Shown: positions 23,587 to 31,244 of the stretch, piece by piece
Layout: each line of letters begins with the position of its first letter
Position numbering within the stretch: the first letter of the stretch is position 1
Assembly: GCA_947641735.1 (NCBI GenBank)
Contig: CANRQR010000017.1
Coordinates: forward strand, 1-32,055
DNA length: 32,055 nucleotides
Direction: 5' to 3'
DNA from: an uncultured Lactobacillus sp.
GTDB lineage: Bacteria > Bacillota > Bacilli > Lactobacillales > Lactobacillaceae
The notes under the pieces: model-generated
Database searches by the model: none
What the model was told of the DNA's origin: nothing
The model's input: the letters and a program-made list of their open reading frames with translations, nothing else
Position numbers and translations under genes: made by a program

Positions 23587-24549
23587 ATGAGTATTTCAGT
23601 TATTCAAGGTGTTTTACGAATTCCAGCAGGTCAAGAAAAAATACGGCAAAAAGGCATTGAAAAGCCTGGTTTTCCTGATAACTATACCTTAATTGATGTG
23701 GAGACTACGGGTCTTAGTCCATACCGTGATCGGATTACAGAGATGGGTGGTTTAAAGGTTCGCCATGGAGAAGTAGTTGCAACTTTTTCAGAATTGGTGA
23801 AGTTTCCTGATAGCAATAAGGTGCCTGCTTTTATTACCAAATTAAATGGAATTGATGAAGCGACGATTGAAGAAAAGGGACTACCGGTTCAAGAGGCAAT
23901 AAAGAAGTATCGTGAATTTATCGGTAGTGATCCGATTGTTGGATATAATGTTAATTTTGATTTGAATTTTGTCTATGACCTAGCTGAAAAGTATCACTTA
24001 ACTGTCTTAAATAATGACTATGTTGATGTTTATCGTTTAGCTCGTAGTTTTTATCCGCAAGAACAACACAATCGGCTTTTAGATTGTATGCATAGATTAG
24101 ATATTGCAGAAACTCAAGAGCATCGTGGCTTAGATGACTGCCTAGATACAAAAAAGGTTTTCGATGAATTTCATAAGTTGTTTAAGCAAGAACATATGCT
24201 TAGAGCACAAGAAATGGTCAAAACACTAGATTTAACTAGTGAATGGCCTGAGCTTGTTAAGCAAAGCCAAGCTTTCCGCAGTCCGTTTGCTCATAAGAAT
24301 GTTGTAATTGCTGGCGACTTAGATTTAGATGAAGATGAACTAGCGAATGCTGTAAAGAATTTGGGTGGCTTTATTCAGGATGAAGTTGGTCAAGATACAG
24401 ACTACCTTTTAGTTGGAGATCATGATTTCTTCAGAACTGATATCGTTGAATTAAATAAGGCAAGAGCATTAAAGAAACAAGGTCAAAATATTAGAATTTG
24501 GTCGGAGCAATTTTTCTTGAATGTTCTTGATAATTGGGCACGTAGTTAA
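23587..24549 (+). CDS. DnaQ-family 3'-5' exonuclease with C-terminal BRCT domain
   Basis: 320 residues. Exonuclease domain about 30-190: ExoI LIDVETTGLSPYRDRITEMG (Asp/Glu pair), ExoII IVGYNVNFDLNF, ExoIII HRGLDDCLDT (DEDDh type). BRCT-like domain about 225-315: HKNVVIAGDLDLDEDELANA, LGGFIQDEVGQDTDYLLVGD, WSEQFFLNVLDNW. It resembles the stand-alone PolIII-epsilon-like exonucleases of firmicutes, which are linked to repair or RNA/DNA end trimming; the exact substrate is unknown. It starts 13 nt after the Sir2-like gene with GAAAGG as SD, and ends at a terminator, closing the pepT-to-exonuclease run. Confidence 0.9.
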   Translation: MSISVIQGVLRIPAGQEKIRQKGIEKPGFPDNYTLIDVETTGLSPYRDRITEMGGLKVRHGEVVATFSELVKFPDSNKVPAFITKLNGIDEATIEEKGLPVQEAIKKYREFIGSDPIVGYNVNFDLNFVYDLAEKYHLTVLNNDYVDVYRLARSFYPQEQHNRLLDCMHRLDIAETQEHRGLDDCLDTKKVFDEFHKLFKQEHMLRAQEMVKTLDLTSEWPELVKQSQAFRSPFAHKNVVIAGDLDLDEDELANAVKNLGGFIQDEVGQDTDYLLVGDHDFFRTDIVELNKARALKKQGQNIRIWSEQFFLNVLDNWARS

Positions 24550-24565
24550 AATATTTTTTACATTA

Positions 24566-24597
24566 AAAAGGGAATCCTAAAGCAGGATTCCTTTTTT
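24566..24597. terminator. Bidirectional terminator overlapping the end of ltrA
   Basis: GGAATCCT (24571-24578) pairs with AGGATTCC (24584-24591), flanked by A-run and T-run. The ltrA stop codon (24579-24577) and its last codons lie inside the hairpin, so the convergent genes share a terminator that is partly coding. Confidence 0.9.
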
Positions 24598-25701
24598 GAT
24601 ATGGGGAAGATTTACATGTACGAGCCAACCAATATTAATTGAAACAATAATAAAAGTGAGGATGGTAATAACTTCAAAGCTTGACCAGATGAGACAAGAA
24701 ATAGTTCCAATTAAAGTTGTACTAATAAAAAGAAAAATAGTTGATTTTTTTAACTTAAATTGCAGTTTATTGTAATGAGTTGAAAATAATAGTCCTAAAT
24801 AGAATAAACCAATTCCACAATATAAACATAAAACAGCAAACCATGAGTTAGCATCCGATTCATGGATAAATTTTATACTTACAGTAATTAAACTAATGCC
24901 AAAGATTATTAAATAGTGAAGATAGATTAGTATATTACCTGTTACATCTTCTTGGTCTTCATTAATTAATTTATCAAATTGTAGTGCATAAGTGAAAAAT
25001 AGCAAGGCAACGGTTAAAAAGATAAGAATAGAATAGAAGGAAAAAGTTTTAGGTTGAAAGTAATCCGCAATACCAATAATTGTTTCACCAAAGATAATAA
25101 TTACTAGGAGATTCAGTCGTTCAAGTAAATGAGGAAAAATAATTGGATGTTTAAGAGTATATTTTGTAGTGAGAAGTGGCATTAACCAGCTTAATATGAT
25201 GCCGATAACAGCTAAAATAAAGCCAAAAATGTTATCTAAAATCCCCCCGATAACTAATGTACTTGCCCTAAAAATTAAAATCATAAAAAATGCCCGGGAA
25301 ATATTTCGATCGACAGAATTTTTAACTTGAAAGTAATTGATTAAATAGTGGCTTGCTAGAGTAAGCGAAAGTAATCCAGCCGAAATAAATAGAACTTTCA
25401 TCTCTGTTAAATTATTAGTATCAAAAGAATTAGACATGTAAAGTAAGATCATCATATCAATAAAGTAAAAAGCAATGTCAGCCCAACTACCGATACCATA
25501 TCTATTAGTAAAGACAGTCTGAATCATCCATGAATTAATAAAAATAATTACAATCAATGCAAAAAGAGCAAAAGAGGCAGGTGAAACTAATCCATGCTCT
25601 AGATGATGGAGAATCTCGGTTGTTTTAGATATCATGTAGACAAAAACGAGGTCATAAAACAAGGCAATTTTTGAGACTCGCTTATTTAATATATTTTGCA
25701 T
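24577..25701 (-). CDS. ltrA: Low-temperature requirement protein A (LtrA family) membrane protein
   Basis: 374 residues with about ten to twelve hydrophobic segments. The N-terminus RVSKIALFYDLVFVYMISKT matches the LtrA family opening (RVS..ELFFDLVFVFA), and the mid-protein PHLLERLNLLVIIIFGETII matches the conserved ERFGLFVIIVLGE segment (here ERLNLLVIIIFGE). First named from Listeria cold-sensitive mutants; the molecular function is unknown. It lies 16 nt after the aldo/keto reductase gene with AGGTAG-type SD and is presumably co-transcribed. Confidence 0.88.
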   Translation of the reverse strand: MQNILNKRVSKIALFYDLVFVYMISKTTEILHHLEHGLVSPASFALFALIVIIFINSWMIQTVFTNRYGIGSWADIAFYFIDMMILLYMSNSFDTNNLTEMKVLFISAGLLSLTLASHYLINYFQVKNSVDRNISRAFFMILIFRASTLVIGGILDNIFGFILAVIGIILSWLMPLLTTKYTLKHPIIFPHLLERLNLLVIIIFGETIIGIADYFQPKTFSFYSILIFLTVALLFFTYALQFDKLINEDQEDVTGNILIYLHYLIIFGISLITVSIKFIHESDANSWFAVLCLYCGIGLFYLGLLFSTHYNKLQFKLKKSTIFLFISTTLIGTISCLIWSSFEVITILTFIIVSINIGWLVHVNLPHIKKGILL

Positions 25702-25717
25702 CCAGCCTACCTACTTT

Positions 25718-26542
25718 CTAAAATTCCTCATGTTCATTAGGATCAAATCTTCTTGCAGAAATTTTGTCTAAATTGATAAGTTTTTGGACTTCTTCAGGCG
25801 TTAATTTGAAATCAAAAATATCCAAATTGCTAATTTGATGTTCATAGGAACTAGCTTTGGGAATAGGAACAACATTAAGTTGAGTTTCCCATCGTAAAAT
25901 TATTTGAGCGGGTGACTTATGGTATTTTTGAGCTAAGTCAATAATTTCTTTTTCTTGAAAAGCTTCACCTGCACGCTGCAACGGACTCCATGCTTCGGTA
26001 ATGATGTTATGGTTATCATCATACTCACGAATTGTCTTGTTGGACCAGTAGGGATGAAGTTCTACTTGGTTAACAGCGGGCATAACGCCTGTTTCACGGT
26101 ATAAATGTTCAATATGTGTTGGCTCAAAGTTAGAAACACCTACTGAGCGAATTAAGCCAAATCTTTGGGCATCTAGCATGGCTTGCCAGGCTTCAAGATA
26201 ATGATTCTCCTTTGGATTTGGCCAATGGATCAGATAGAGATCATAGTAATCAAGATTAGCAGCATAAAGCGATTCTTGAATTTGTTCTATGGCTTCCTGA
26301 TATTTATGATGACGACCTGGTAATTTAGATGTTATAAAAATATCATCACGATTTAGACTGCTATTTTTAATAGCACGACCTACTGCTCCTTCATTTTCAT
26401 AATTAACAGCAGAATCAAGTAGACGATAACCATTCTTTAATGCAGCTTGAATAGCAAAAACTCCACGAGAACCATTTAATTTATAGGTTCCGAAACCAAT
26501 TTTAGGAATTCGATTTCCATCATTTAAATTAAAGTATTCCAT
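25718..26542 (-). CDS. Aldo/keto reductase
   Basis: 274 residues, a (beta/alpha)8 NADPH-dependent oxidoreductase. The catalytic tetrad is visible: Asp43 and Tyr48 in RLLDSAVNYENE, Lys73 in FITSKL, His106 in LIHWPNP. GVSNFEP and the late cofactor-binding segment VVPIPKAS are also present. It is closest in type to 2,5-diketo-D-gluconate/methylglyoxal reductase-like family members; substrate undetermined. The ATG at 26542 (MEYFNLNDGN) is chosen over an earlier in-frame start since the family begins here and AGAAGA precedes it. First gene of a unit with ltrA. Confidence 0.93.
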   Translation of the reverse strand: MEYFNLNDGNRIPKIGFGTYKLNGSRGVFAIQAALKNGYRLLDSAVNYENEGAVGRAIKNSSLNRDDIFITSKLPGRHHKYQEAIEQIQESLYAANLDYYDLYLIHWPNPKENHYLEAWQAMLDAQRFGLIRSVGVSNFEPTHIEHLYRETGVMPAVNQVELHPYWSNKTIREYDDNHNIITEAWSPLQRAGEAFQEKEIIDLAQKYHKSPAQIILRWETQLNVVPIPKASSYEHQISNLDIFDFKLTPEEVQKLINLDKISARRFDPNEHEEF

Positions 26543-26621
26543 TCTTAATCTTCTTTCTGTTTTCAATATACTTATTACGTTTATTGTAACAGTCTAAATA
26601 AACAAAAAATTATTAATTACA

Positions 26622-26650
26622 TTGCAAACGTACGTTCAAATATCTATACT
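26622..26650 (+). promoter_or_regulatory. Promoter of the nuclease gene
   Basis: TTGCAA (26622-26627), 17-nt spacer, TATACT (26645-26650), 30 nt before the start codon. Confidence 0.75.
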
Positions 26651-26679
26651 GAAAGAAATAATGTTAGGGGAATTTATAA

Positions 26680-27525
26680 ATGGCAAAAAGAAGAAAATAT
26701 CGAAAAAAACAAAAAAACACAGTAGCTAGCTGGGTTCTAGCAATCATAATTATCCTTTGGGGTGGTTGGTTTAAATTACATTCTCCTCAACAGAATTCAA
26801 ATCAAACGCAAGATAATAGTTCTCAGCAGGTAGTAAATAAGGCTACGACTGCTGATACTAATTATGGTGGTTTATCCAATGCAGATTACCAAAAGCTCGC
26901 TAATTTGAATTTTAAAAGTGGAGATAAGGCTTACGTATATGTAAATAACAATAAATCGACCTTGATTAAAAATGCCTGGAAAGTAAATCAGGTAATTTAT
27001 TCTAATTTAGATAACTTGAATAGAACTTCACATTCAAATACCGCTTTTTTAGAACCAAAGAATGTAGCGAATGACTCATTGCGAGTAAGACAGTTCATTA
27101 ATCCTACTGCTTGGCATTCTAATCGTGAAAACGGAACGCAGATTTATAATCGTGGACATTTAATTGCTTATTCTGTTTCAGCCGGGATTGATCAAGATGG
27201 AAATTATAATCCTAACAATCAGTCAGGAGATCAAAATAATCCTAAAAATTTATTTACGCAAACTGCTTTTTCTAATCAAAAGATTCAGACTATCTTTGAA
27301 GGAAAAGTAAGAAATGCCTTGAAACAAGGAAATAAAGTTATTTTTCAAGCAACGCCAATTTTTAGAGGAAACGAATTAATGGCGCGTGGTATTAACTTAC
27401 AGGCGATTAGTTTGAGTAATAATTTGAATTTTAATGTTTATTTATTTAACGTTCAGCCAGATTATGTATTTGATTATAATAATGGTAGGGCTAAAATAGA
27501 TCGTAATATGGTAGTTAATCAATAA
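26680..27525 (+). CDS. Membrane-anchored DNA/RNA non-specific endonuclease (EndA/NucA-like)
   Basis: 281 residues. Very basic cytoplasmic N-terminus (KRRKYRKKQK), one membrane segment (about 15-31), a Gln/Asn/Ser linker, then an extracellular beta-beta-alpha-metal nuclease domain (about 60-275). The catalytic motif reads NRGHLIAYS with His160 as general base; family members usually have DRGH, so Asp is replaced by Asn. The metal-binding Asn is in NNPKNLFTQTAFSNQ. Relatives include pneumococcal EndA, used for DNA uptake or degradation. No competence genes are nearby. GGGG lies about 9 nt before the ATG. The dipeptidase gene follows after 30 nt. Confidence 0.88.
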   Translation: MAKRRKYRKKQKNTVASWVLAIIIILWGGWFKLHSPQQNSNQTQDNSSQQVVNKATTADTNYGGLSNADYQKLANLNFKSGDKAYVYVNNNKSTLIKNAWKVNQVIYSNLDNLNRTSHSNTAFLEPKNVANDSLRVRQFINPTAWHSNRENGTQIYNRGHLIAYSVSAGIDQDGNYNPNNQSGDQNNPKNLFTQTAFSNQKIQTIFEGKVRNALKQGNKVIFQATPIFRGNELMARGINLQAISLSNNLNFNVYLFNVQPDYVFDYNNGRAKIDRNMVVNQ

Positions 27526-27555
27526 TTAATTTTTAATACTAATTAGGAGAAAATA

Positions 27556-28989
27556 ATGAATAAAAGCAAAGATAACTGTACGGCAATGATTGTCGGAAAA
27601 AAAGCTACAATTGATGGTTCAACTATCATTGCGCGTGATGAAGACGGTTATGGCGGCATTAATGAAAAGCTTTTTGTTGTACATGAAGCAAAAGACTATG
27701 ATGAAGAATATGTTTCAAAATATAATGGCTTAAAACTTCATTTGGAAGGACATGGCTGCAGATGGACTGCTACGCCGACAGCTGATGAATCAGAAGGCCG
27801 CTGGGATGAACAAGGAATTAATGAGTATAACGTCGCAATGTCCGCAACAGAAACTGAAGCGACCAATGCTCGTTGCTTAGGACATGATCCGTTAGTAGAA
27901 AATGGTGTAGATGAAGATTCAATGGTTTATCTCGTCTTACCATTTGTTAAAACTGCGCGTGAAGGTGTGAAACGTCTAGGTAAATTAATTGAAAAATATG
28001 GTACTGGTGAAAGTAACGGTGTTGCATTTTCTGATCATAATGAAGTATGGTATTTTGAAACCGGAGCTGGTCATCAATGGGTAGCCCAAAGAATTCCAGA
28101 AGACTCTTATGCAATTTGTCCTAATATCATGGTGATTCAAGATATTGATTTTGATGATCATGATAATTTTATGTATGCATCAACTATTCGTGATTTTGTA
28201 AAAAAGAATCACTTAAATCCAAGTACTGACGGTAAGTGGAGCTTTAGAGATATTTTTGGTACTAAAGCAGAAGCAGATAGTTACTATAACACCCCAAGAA
28301 CTTGGTATGGACAAAAGCTTTTTAATCCAAGTATTGAGCAAGATCCGTTAAGTCAAGAAATGCCATTTATTAGAAAGCCAGAAAAGAAAATTGGCGTTGA
28401 AGATGTAGAATTTTTCTTATCTAGTCACTATAACGGTACTGAATACGACCCAATGGGATCTTTTGCTTCAGGGGATGATAAGAAGCAAAAAATGTTTAGA
28501 TCAATTGCTTTGGATAGAAATCAATCTAGTTGTATTCTTCAAATTAGAAATGATGTTCCTAAAAAAATGGCAGGTATTCAATGGGTTAACTTTGGTTTTT
28601 ATGCTTATAGTCCTTATGTACCTTTCTATACCAATATTGATGACACACCATTAAATTATCAAACAGCTAGTCATATGGTTACTCCAGAGTCTAGTGCATA
28701 TTGGTTGTATAAGAGTTTGCAAGTTTTAGTAGAGCCAAGATATCATCAGTTTATTTACCAAGTTGAGAATTTTAGAGATGAATGTCAAAGTTATGCTGTT
28801 AGCCGTATCTCAGCAACCGATGAGAAAGCAGGAGAATTGTCTGGAAAAGAACAAACTAAGTATTTAACGGCTGCTAATGCTGAAACGGCTGCGTATATTA
28901 CTAATGAAACTAAGAAATTGATAAGTGATTTGACGAGACAAGCACTAAATTCTTCTAAATTTCAATTTGAACGTGGCGATAATTTGTAA
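27556..28989 (+). CDS. pepD: C69-family dipeptidase
   Basis: 477 residues, normal for lactobacillar PepD/PepDA. An N-terminal-nucleophile hydrolase of broad dipeptide specificity. The expected catalytic Cys8 lies in NCTAMIVGKKATIDGST, followed by IIARDEDG, and the family segments EYNVAMSATETE and GVAFSDHNEVWYFETGAGHQW are intact. There is no signal peptide, so it is cytoplasmic. It works with PepT (20382-21656) in ending peptide degradation. AGGAG lies 7 nt before the ATG. It may be read from the nuclease promoter. Confidence 0.95.
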   Translation: MNKSKDNCTAMIVGKKATIDGSTIIARDEDGYGGINEKLFVVHEAKDYDEEYVSKYNGLKLHLEGHGCRWTATPTADESEGRWDEQGINEYNVAMSATETEATNARCLGHDPLVENGVDEDSMVYLVLPFVKTAREGVKRLGKLIEKYGTGESNGVAFSDHNEVWYFETGAGHQWVAQRIPEDSYAICPNIMVIQDIDFDDHDNFMYASTIRDFVKKNHLNPSTDGKWSFRDIFGTKAEADSYYNTPRTWYGQKLFNPSIEQDPLSQEMPFIRKPEKKIGVEDVEFFLSSHYNGTEYDPMGSFASGDDKKQKMFRSIALDRNQSSCILQIRNDVPKKMAGIQWVNFGFYAYSPYVPFYTNIDDTPLNYQTASHMVTPESSAYWLYKSLQVLVEPRYHQFIYQVENFRDECQSYAVSRISATDEKAGELSGKEQTKYLTAANAETAAYITNETKKLISDLTRQALNSSKFQFERGDNL

Positions 28990-28996
28990 TTTTTTG

Positions 28997-29026
28997 AAAA
29001 ACACTGCACAAGATGTAGTGTTTTTT
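28997..29026 (+). terminator. Terminator after the dipeptidase gene
   Basis: AAAAACACTGCA (28997-29008) pairs with TGTAGTGTTTTTT (29014-29026) with one mismatch; the T-run ends the hairpin. Confidence 0.85.
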
Positions 29027-29087
29027 ATTGTTCGACTTTCTTTATCTTGTATGTTAGTAAAACAGATTCCAAGGAGAAATCTAAAAA

Positions 29088-29225
29088 ATGCAAGAGGGAA
29101 AATACGATCTATTTATATTTTATAGATATATTGTTCTTGAAACGATATCATTATCCACATCTTATCCACAAAAAAGCAGCAAAGATTCACAAAGTACGAA
29201 TTATTTATTGAAAAAATATTTGTGA
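29088..29225 (+). CDS. Possible 45-codon small ORF upstream of the ABC transporter
   Basis: ATG 11 nt after AAGGAG (29071-29076). Encodes MQEGKYDLFIFYRYIVLETI then a Ser/Lys-rich tail ending LLKKYL. No family recognised. It overlaps the two DnaA boxes and the likely upstream control region of the transporter, so it may be non-coding. The 305-base gap that holds it has no other gene. Confidence 0.25.
   Translation: MQEGKYDLFIFYRYIVLETISLSTSYPQKSSKDSQSTNYLLKKYL
29151..29170 (+). promoter_or_regulatory. Two perfect DnaA boxes in tandem
   Basis: TTATCCACA at 29151-29159 and again at 29162-29170, same orientation, 11 bp apart start to start (one helical turn). Both match the bacterial DnaA-box consensus exactly. 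They lie about 130 nt upstream of the ABC transporter operon. There is no dnaA, dnaN or AT-rich unwinding layout here, so an origin is not claimed. Confidence 0.65.
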
Positions 29226-29236
29226 TTTTGTTGCTT

Positions 29237-29265
29237 TTATCATAAAATTTGTGATGTAATATGAT
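29237..29265 (+). promoter_or_regulatory. Possible promoter of the ABC transporter operon, with TTTGTGAT repeats
   Basis: TTATCA (29237-29242), 17-nt spacer, TATGAT (29260-29265). Two direct copies of ATTTGTGAT (starting about 29218 and 29247) and an inverted TTCACAAA (about 29186-29193) flank it and could bind a regulator; these are pattern observations only. Confidence 0.4.
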
Positions 29266-29294
29266 TTAAATCTAAATGTAGTAGTGAGAGATAT

Positions 29295-30380
29295 ATGAAC
29301 GAAGATAAATTCATTCAGGTAAATAACCTAGAAAAAACTTATGAGAATGGTTACCAAGCAATTAAGTCTGTCAGCTTTTCTGTAAAAAAGGGCGACTTAG
29401 TGTGCTTGTTGGGTCCTAGTGGTTGTGGAAAAACTACAACTTTAAATATGATTGCCGGACTATTGAATCCGACTGGTGGAGACATTATTGTAAATGGTAA
29501 GTCTCTTCTTAATGTTGCGCCAAAAGATCGTAATATTGGCTATGTATTCCAAAATTATGCCTTATATCCACATATGACTGTTTTACAGAATGTAATGTTT
29601 CCAATGACAGTGGGAAAGAACAAGAAGCCAAAAGATGAAGCTGAAAAAATTGCCCAAAAATTTATGAAATTAACTCATATTGAAGAATTAGCGGATCAAA
29701 AGCCGGGCAATCTTTCTGGTGGACAACAGCAGCGTGTTTCGATTGCACGTGCATTAGTGCAAGAACCACAAATTTTATTAATGGATGAACCATTAAGTAA
29801 CTTAGATGCCCGCTTACGTTTAAAGATTCGTGAAGAAATTCGTAATTTGGTTAAGGAAGTAGGAATTACTACTTTATTCGTTACCCACGATCAAGAAGAA
29901 GCACTCTCAATTGGTGATAAGATTATTCTTTTCCATAATGGAGTAATTCAACAAGACGATAAGGGTCAAGACCTTTATCTTGAACCTAATAATCAATTTG
30001 TTGCTAACTTTATTGGTAATCCAGTAATTGATAATTTTGATGTAAAGGTAGCAGACAATAAGATTATTGGTACAGACTTTGAGATTCCAGTTGGAAAATT
30101 AGATAGTGCAAAATTTAGAGGCGACTTAGTAGCCGGAGACTATACATTGAGTATTCGTCCTGAAAACCTAAAGTTAAGTGATGAAGGCGAACTTTCCGAA
30201 GTGATTGATGATGTCGAATTGATTGGACGCGAACGAGTATTGAAATTTACTCATGCTGGAACAAATCAGCGTGCATTGATTGATTTAGAGCAAGAAATAA
30301 AACCTGGAGATAGCGTGAAATTTAAGATGAACTTAGACCGCGTTTACTTATTTAAGCCAGATGGGGAGCGAATCTATTAA
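29295..30380 (+). CDS. Sugar/glycerol-phosphate ABC transporter ATP-binding protein (UgpC/MsmK family)
   Basis: 361 residues. Nucleotide-binding domain about 5-235 with Walker A GPSGCGKTT, Q-loop VFQNYALYPHMTV, signature LSGGQQQR, Walker B ILLMDEPLSNLDAR and H-loop FVTHDQEEA. The C-terminal ~120 residues form the OB-fold (TOBE) regulatory domain of the MalK/UgpC class (YTLSIRPENLKL, VYLFKPDGERI). It drives import through the permease pair encoded next. The stop codon overlaps the next gene's ATG, so expression is coupled. SD is weak (AGTGAGAG). The solute-binding protein is not in the window. Gene order ATPase-permease-permease fits glycerol-3-phosphate (Ugp) systems of lactobacilli, but sugar uptake is equally possible. 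Confidence 0.92.
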   Translation: MNEDKFIQVNNLEKTYENGYQAIKSVSFSVKKGDLVCLLGPSGCGKTTTLNMIAGLLNPTGGDIIVNGKSLLNVAPKDRNIGYVFQNYALYPHMTVLQNVMFPMTVGKNKKPKDEAEKIAQKFMKLTHIEELADQKPGNLSGGQQQRVSIARALVQEPQILLMDEPLSNLDARLRLKIREEIRNLVKEVGITTLFVTHDQEEALSIGDKIILFHNGVIQQDDKGQDLYLEPNNQFVANFIGNPVIDNFDVKVADNKIIGTDFEIPVGKLDSAKFRGDLVAGDYTLSIRPENLKLSDEGELSEVIDDVELIGRERVLKFTHAGTNQRALIDLEQEIKPGDSVKFKMNLDRVYLFKPDGERIY

Positions 30381-31243
30381 TGAAAGATAATCAGAAAAAA
30401 GCTTGGTTATTTTTAGCACCGGCCATTATTTGTGTTACGGTATTTAGTATTTGGCCAATTCTACGTGCTTTTACGATGAGTTTTCAGGGTGGTCCATTAA
30501 TTGATCTTCAATTTAATGGACTCTCTAACTATCAGTATATTTTTAGCGATCCAGAATTCTGGCGTGCAATTATGAATACGGCTATTTATTCATTTTTAGC
30601 TGTACCAATTGCCTTAATAATTTCTGTTGTGTTAGCATGGTTTATCTTTTCAAAGATTAAACATACTGCCTTCTTTGAAACTATGTTTTTTATGCCATAT
30701 GTTACAAGTACGATCGCAATCGGAATTGTATTTCGCTATATCTTTAATGGTGAATACGGTTTATTGAACTTCTTATTAAAACTTGTTCATTTACCACAAC
30801 CTGATTGGCTAGATAATCCGAGTCTAAGTCTTGTTTCATTGATTATTTTTGGTATTTGGTCATCTTTGGCATTTAACATCGTTATCCTGATGGGTGCGCT
30901 AAGAAACATTGAACCAAATTACTATGTCTTAGCTGATATGTATGGTGCAACAAGTAGGGAAAAGTTCTGGCGTATAACAGTGCCACAGTTAGTCCCAACT
31001 TTAGCCTTTCTTTTAACTGTTAACTTAATTGGGGCATTTAAGATCTATACCCAAGTTTATGCATTATTTAATGGACAAGCTGGTGTAGGTAATTCAGCAA
31101 TGACGGCAGTTTACTATATCTATAATAAATTCCAAATTGTTGGTACACCTGGTGTAGCGATGGCTGCAACAGTAGTCTTGTTCCTATTTATATTGTTCGT
31201 AACTTTCTTACAGAGAAAATTAATGAAAAAGGTGAACAGTTAG
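30380..31243 (+). CDS. ABC transporter permease, UgpA/MalF type
   Basis: 287 residues, six membrane helices (about 8-27, 73-95, 105-127, 157-178, 205-225, 262-282). The cytoplasmic EAA loop reads YYVLADMYGATSREKFWRIT followed by VPQL, which couples to the ATPase. The N-terminus KKAWLFLAPAIICVTVFSIW is typical of CUT1-family permeases. ATG overlaps the ATPase stop by one base; the second permease starts one base after this stop. Together the two permeases form the membrane channel. Confidence 0.93.
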   Translation: MKDNQKKAWLFLAPAIICVTVFSIWPILRAFTMSFQGGPLIDLQFNGLSNYQYIFSDPEFWRAIMNTAIYSFLAVPIALIISVVLAWFIFSKIKHTAFFETMFFMPYVTSTIAIGIVFRYIFNGEYGLLNFLLKLVHLPQPDWLDNPSLSLVSLIIFGIWSSLAFNIVILMGALRNIEPNYYVLADMYGATSREKFWRITVPQLVPTLAFLLTVNLIGAFKIYTQVYALFNGQAGVGNSAMTAVYYIYNKFQIVGTPGVAMAATVVLFLFILFVTFLQRKLMKKVNS

Positions 31244-31244
31244 A

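Noticed and set aside
29151..29170. Replication origin suggested by DnaA boxes
   Set aside because: Only two boxes, no dnaA/dnaN neighbours and no origin gene order; treated as isolated DnaA sites.
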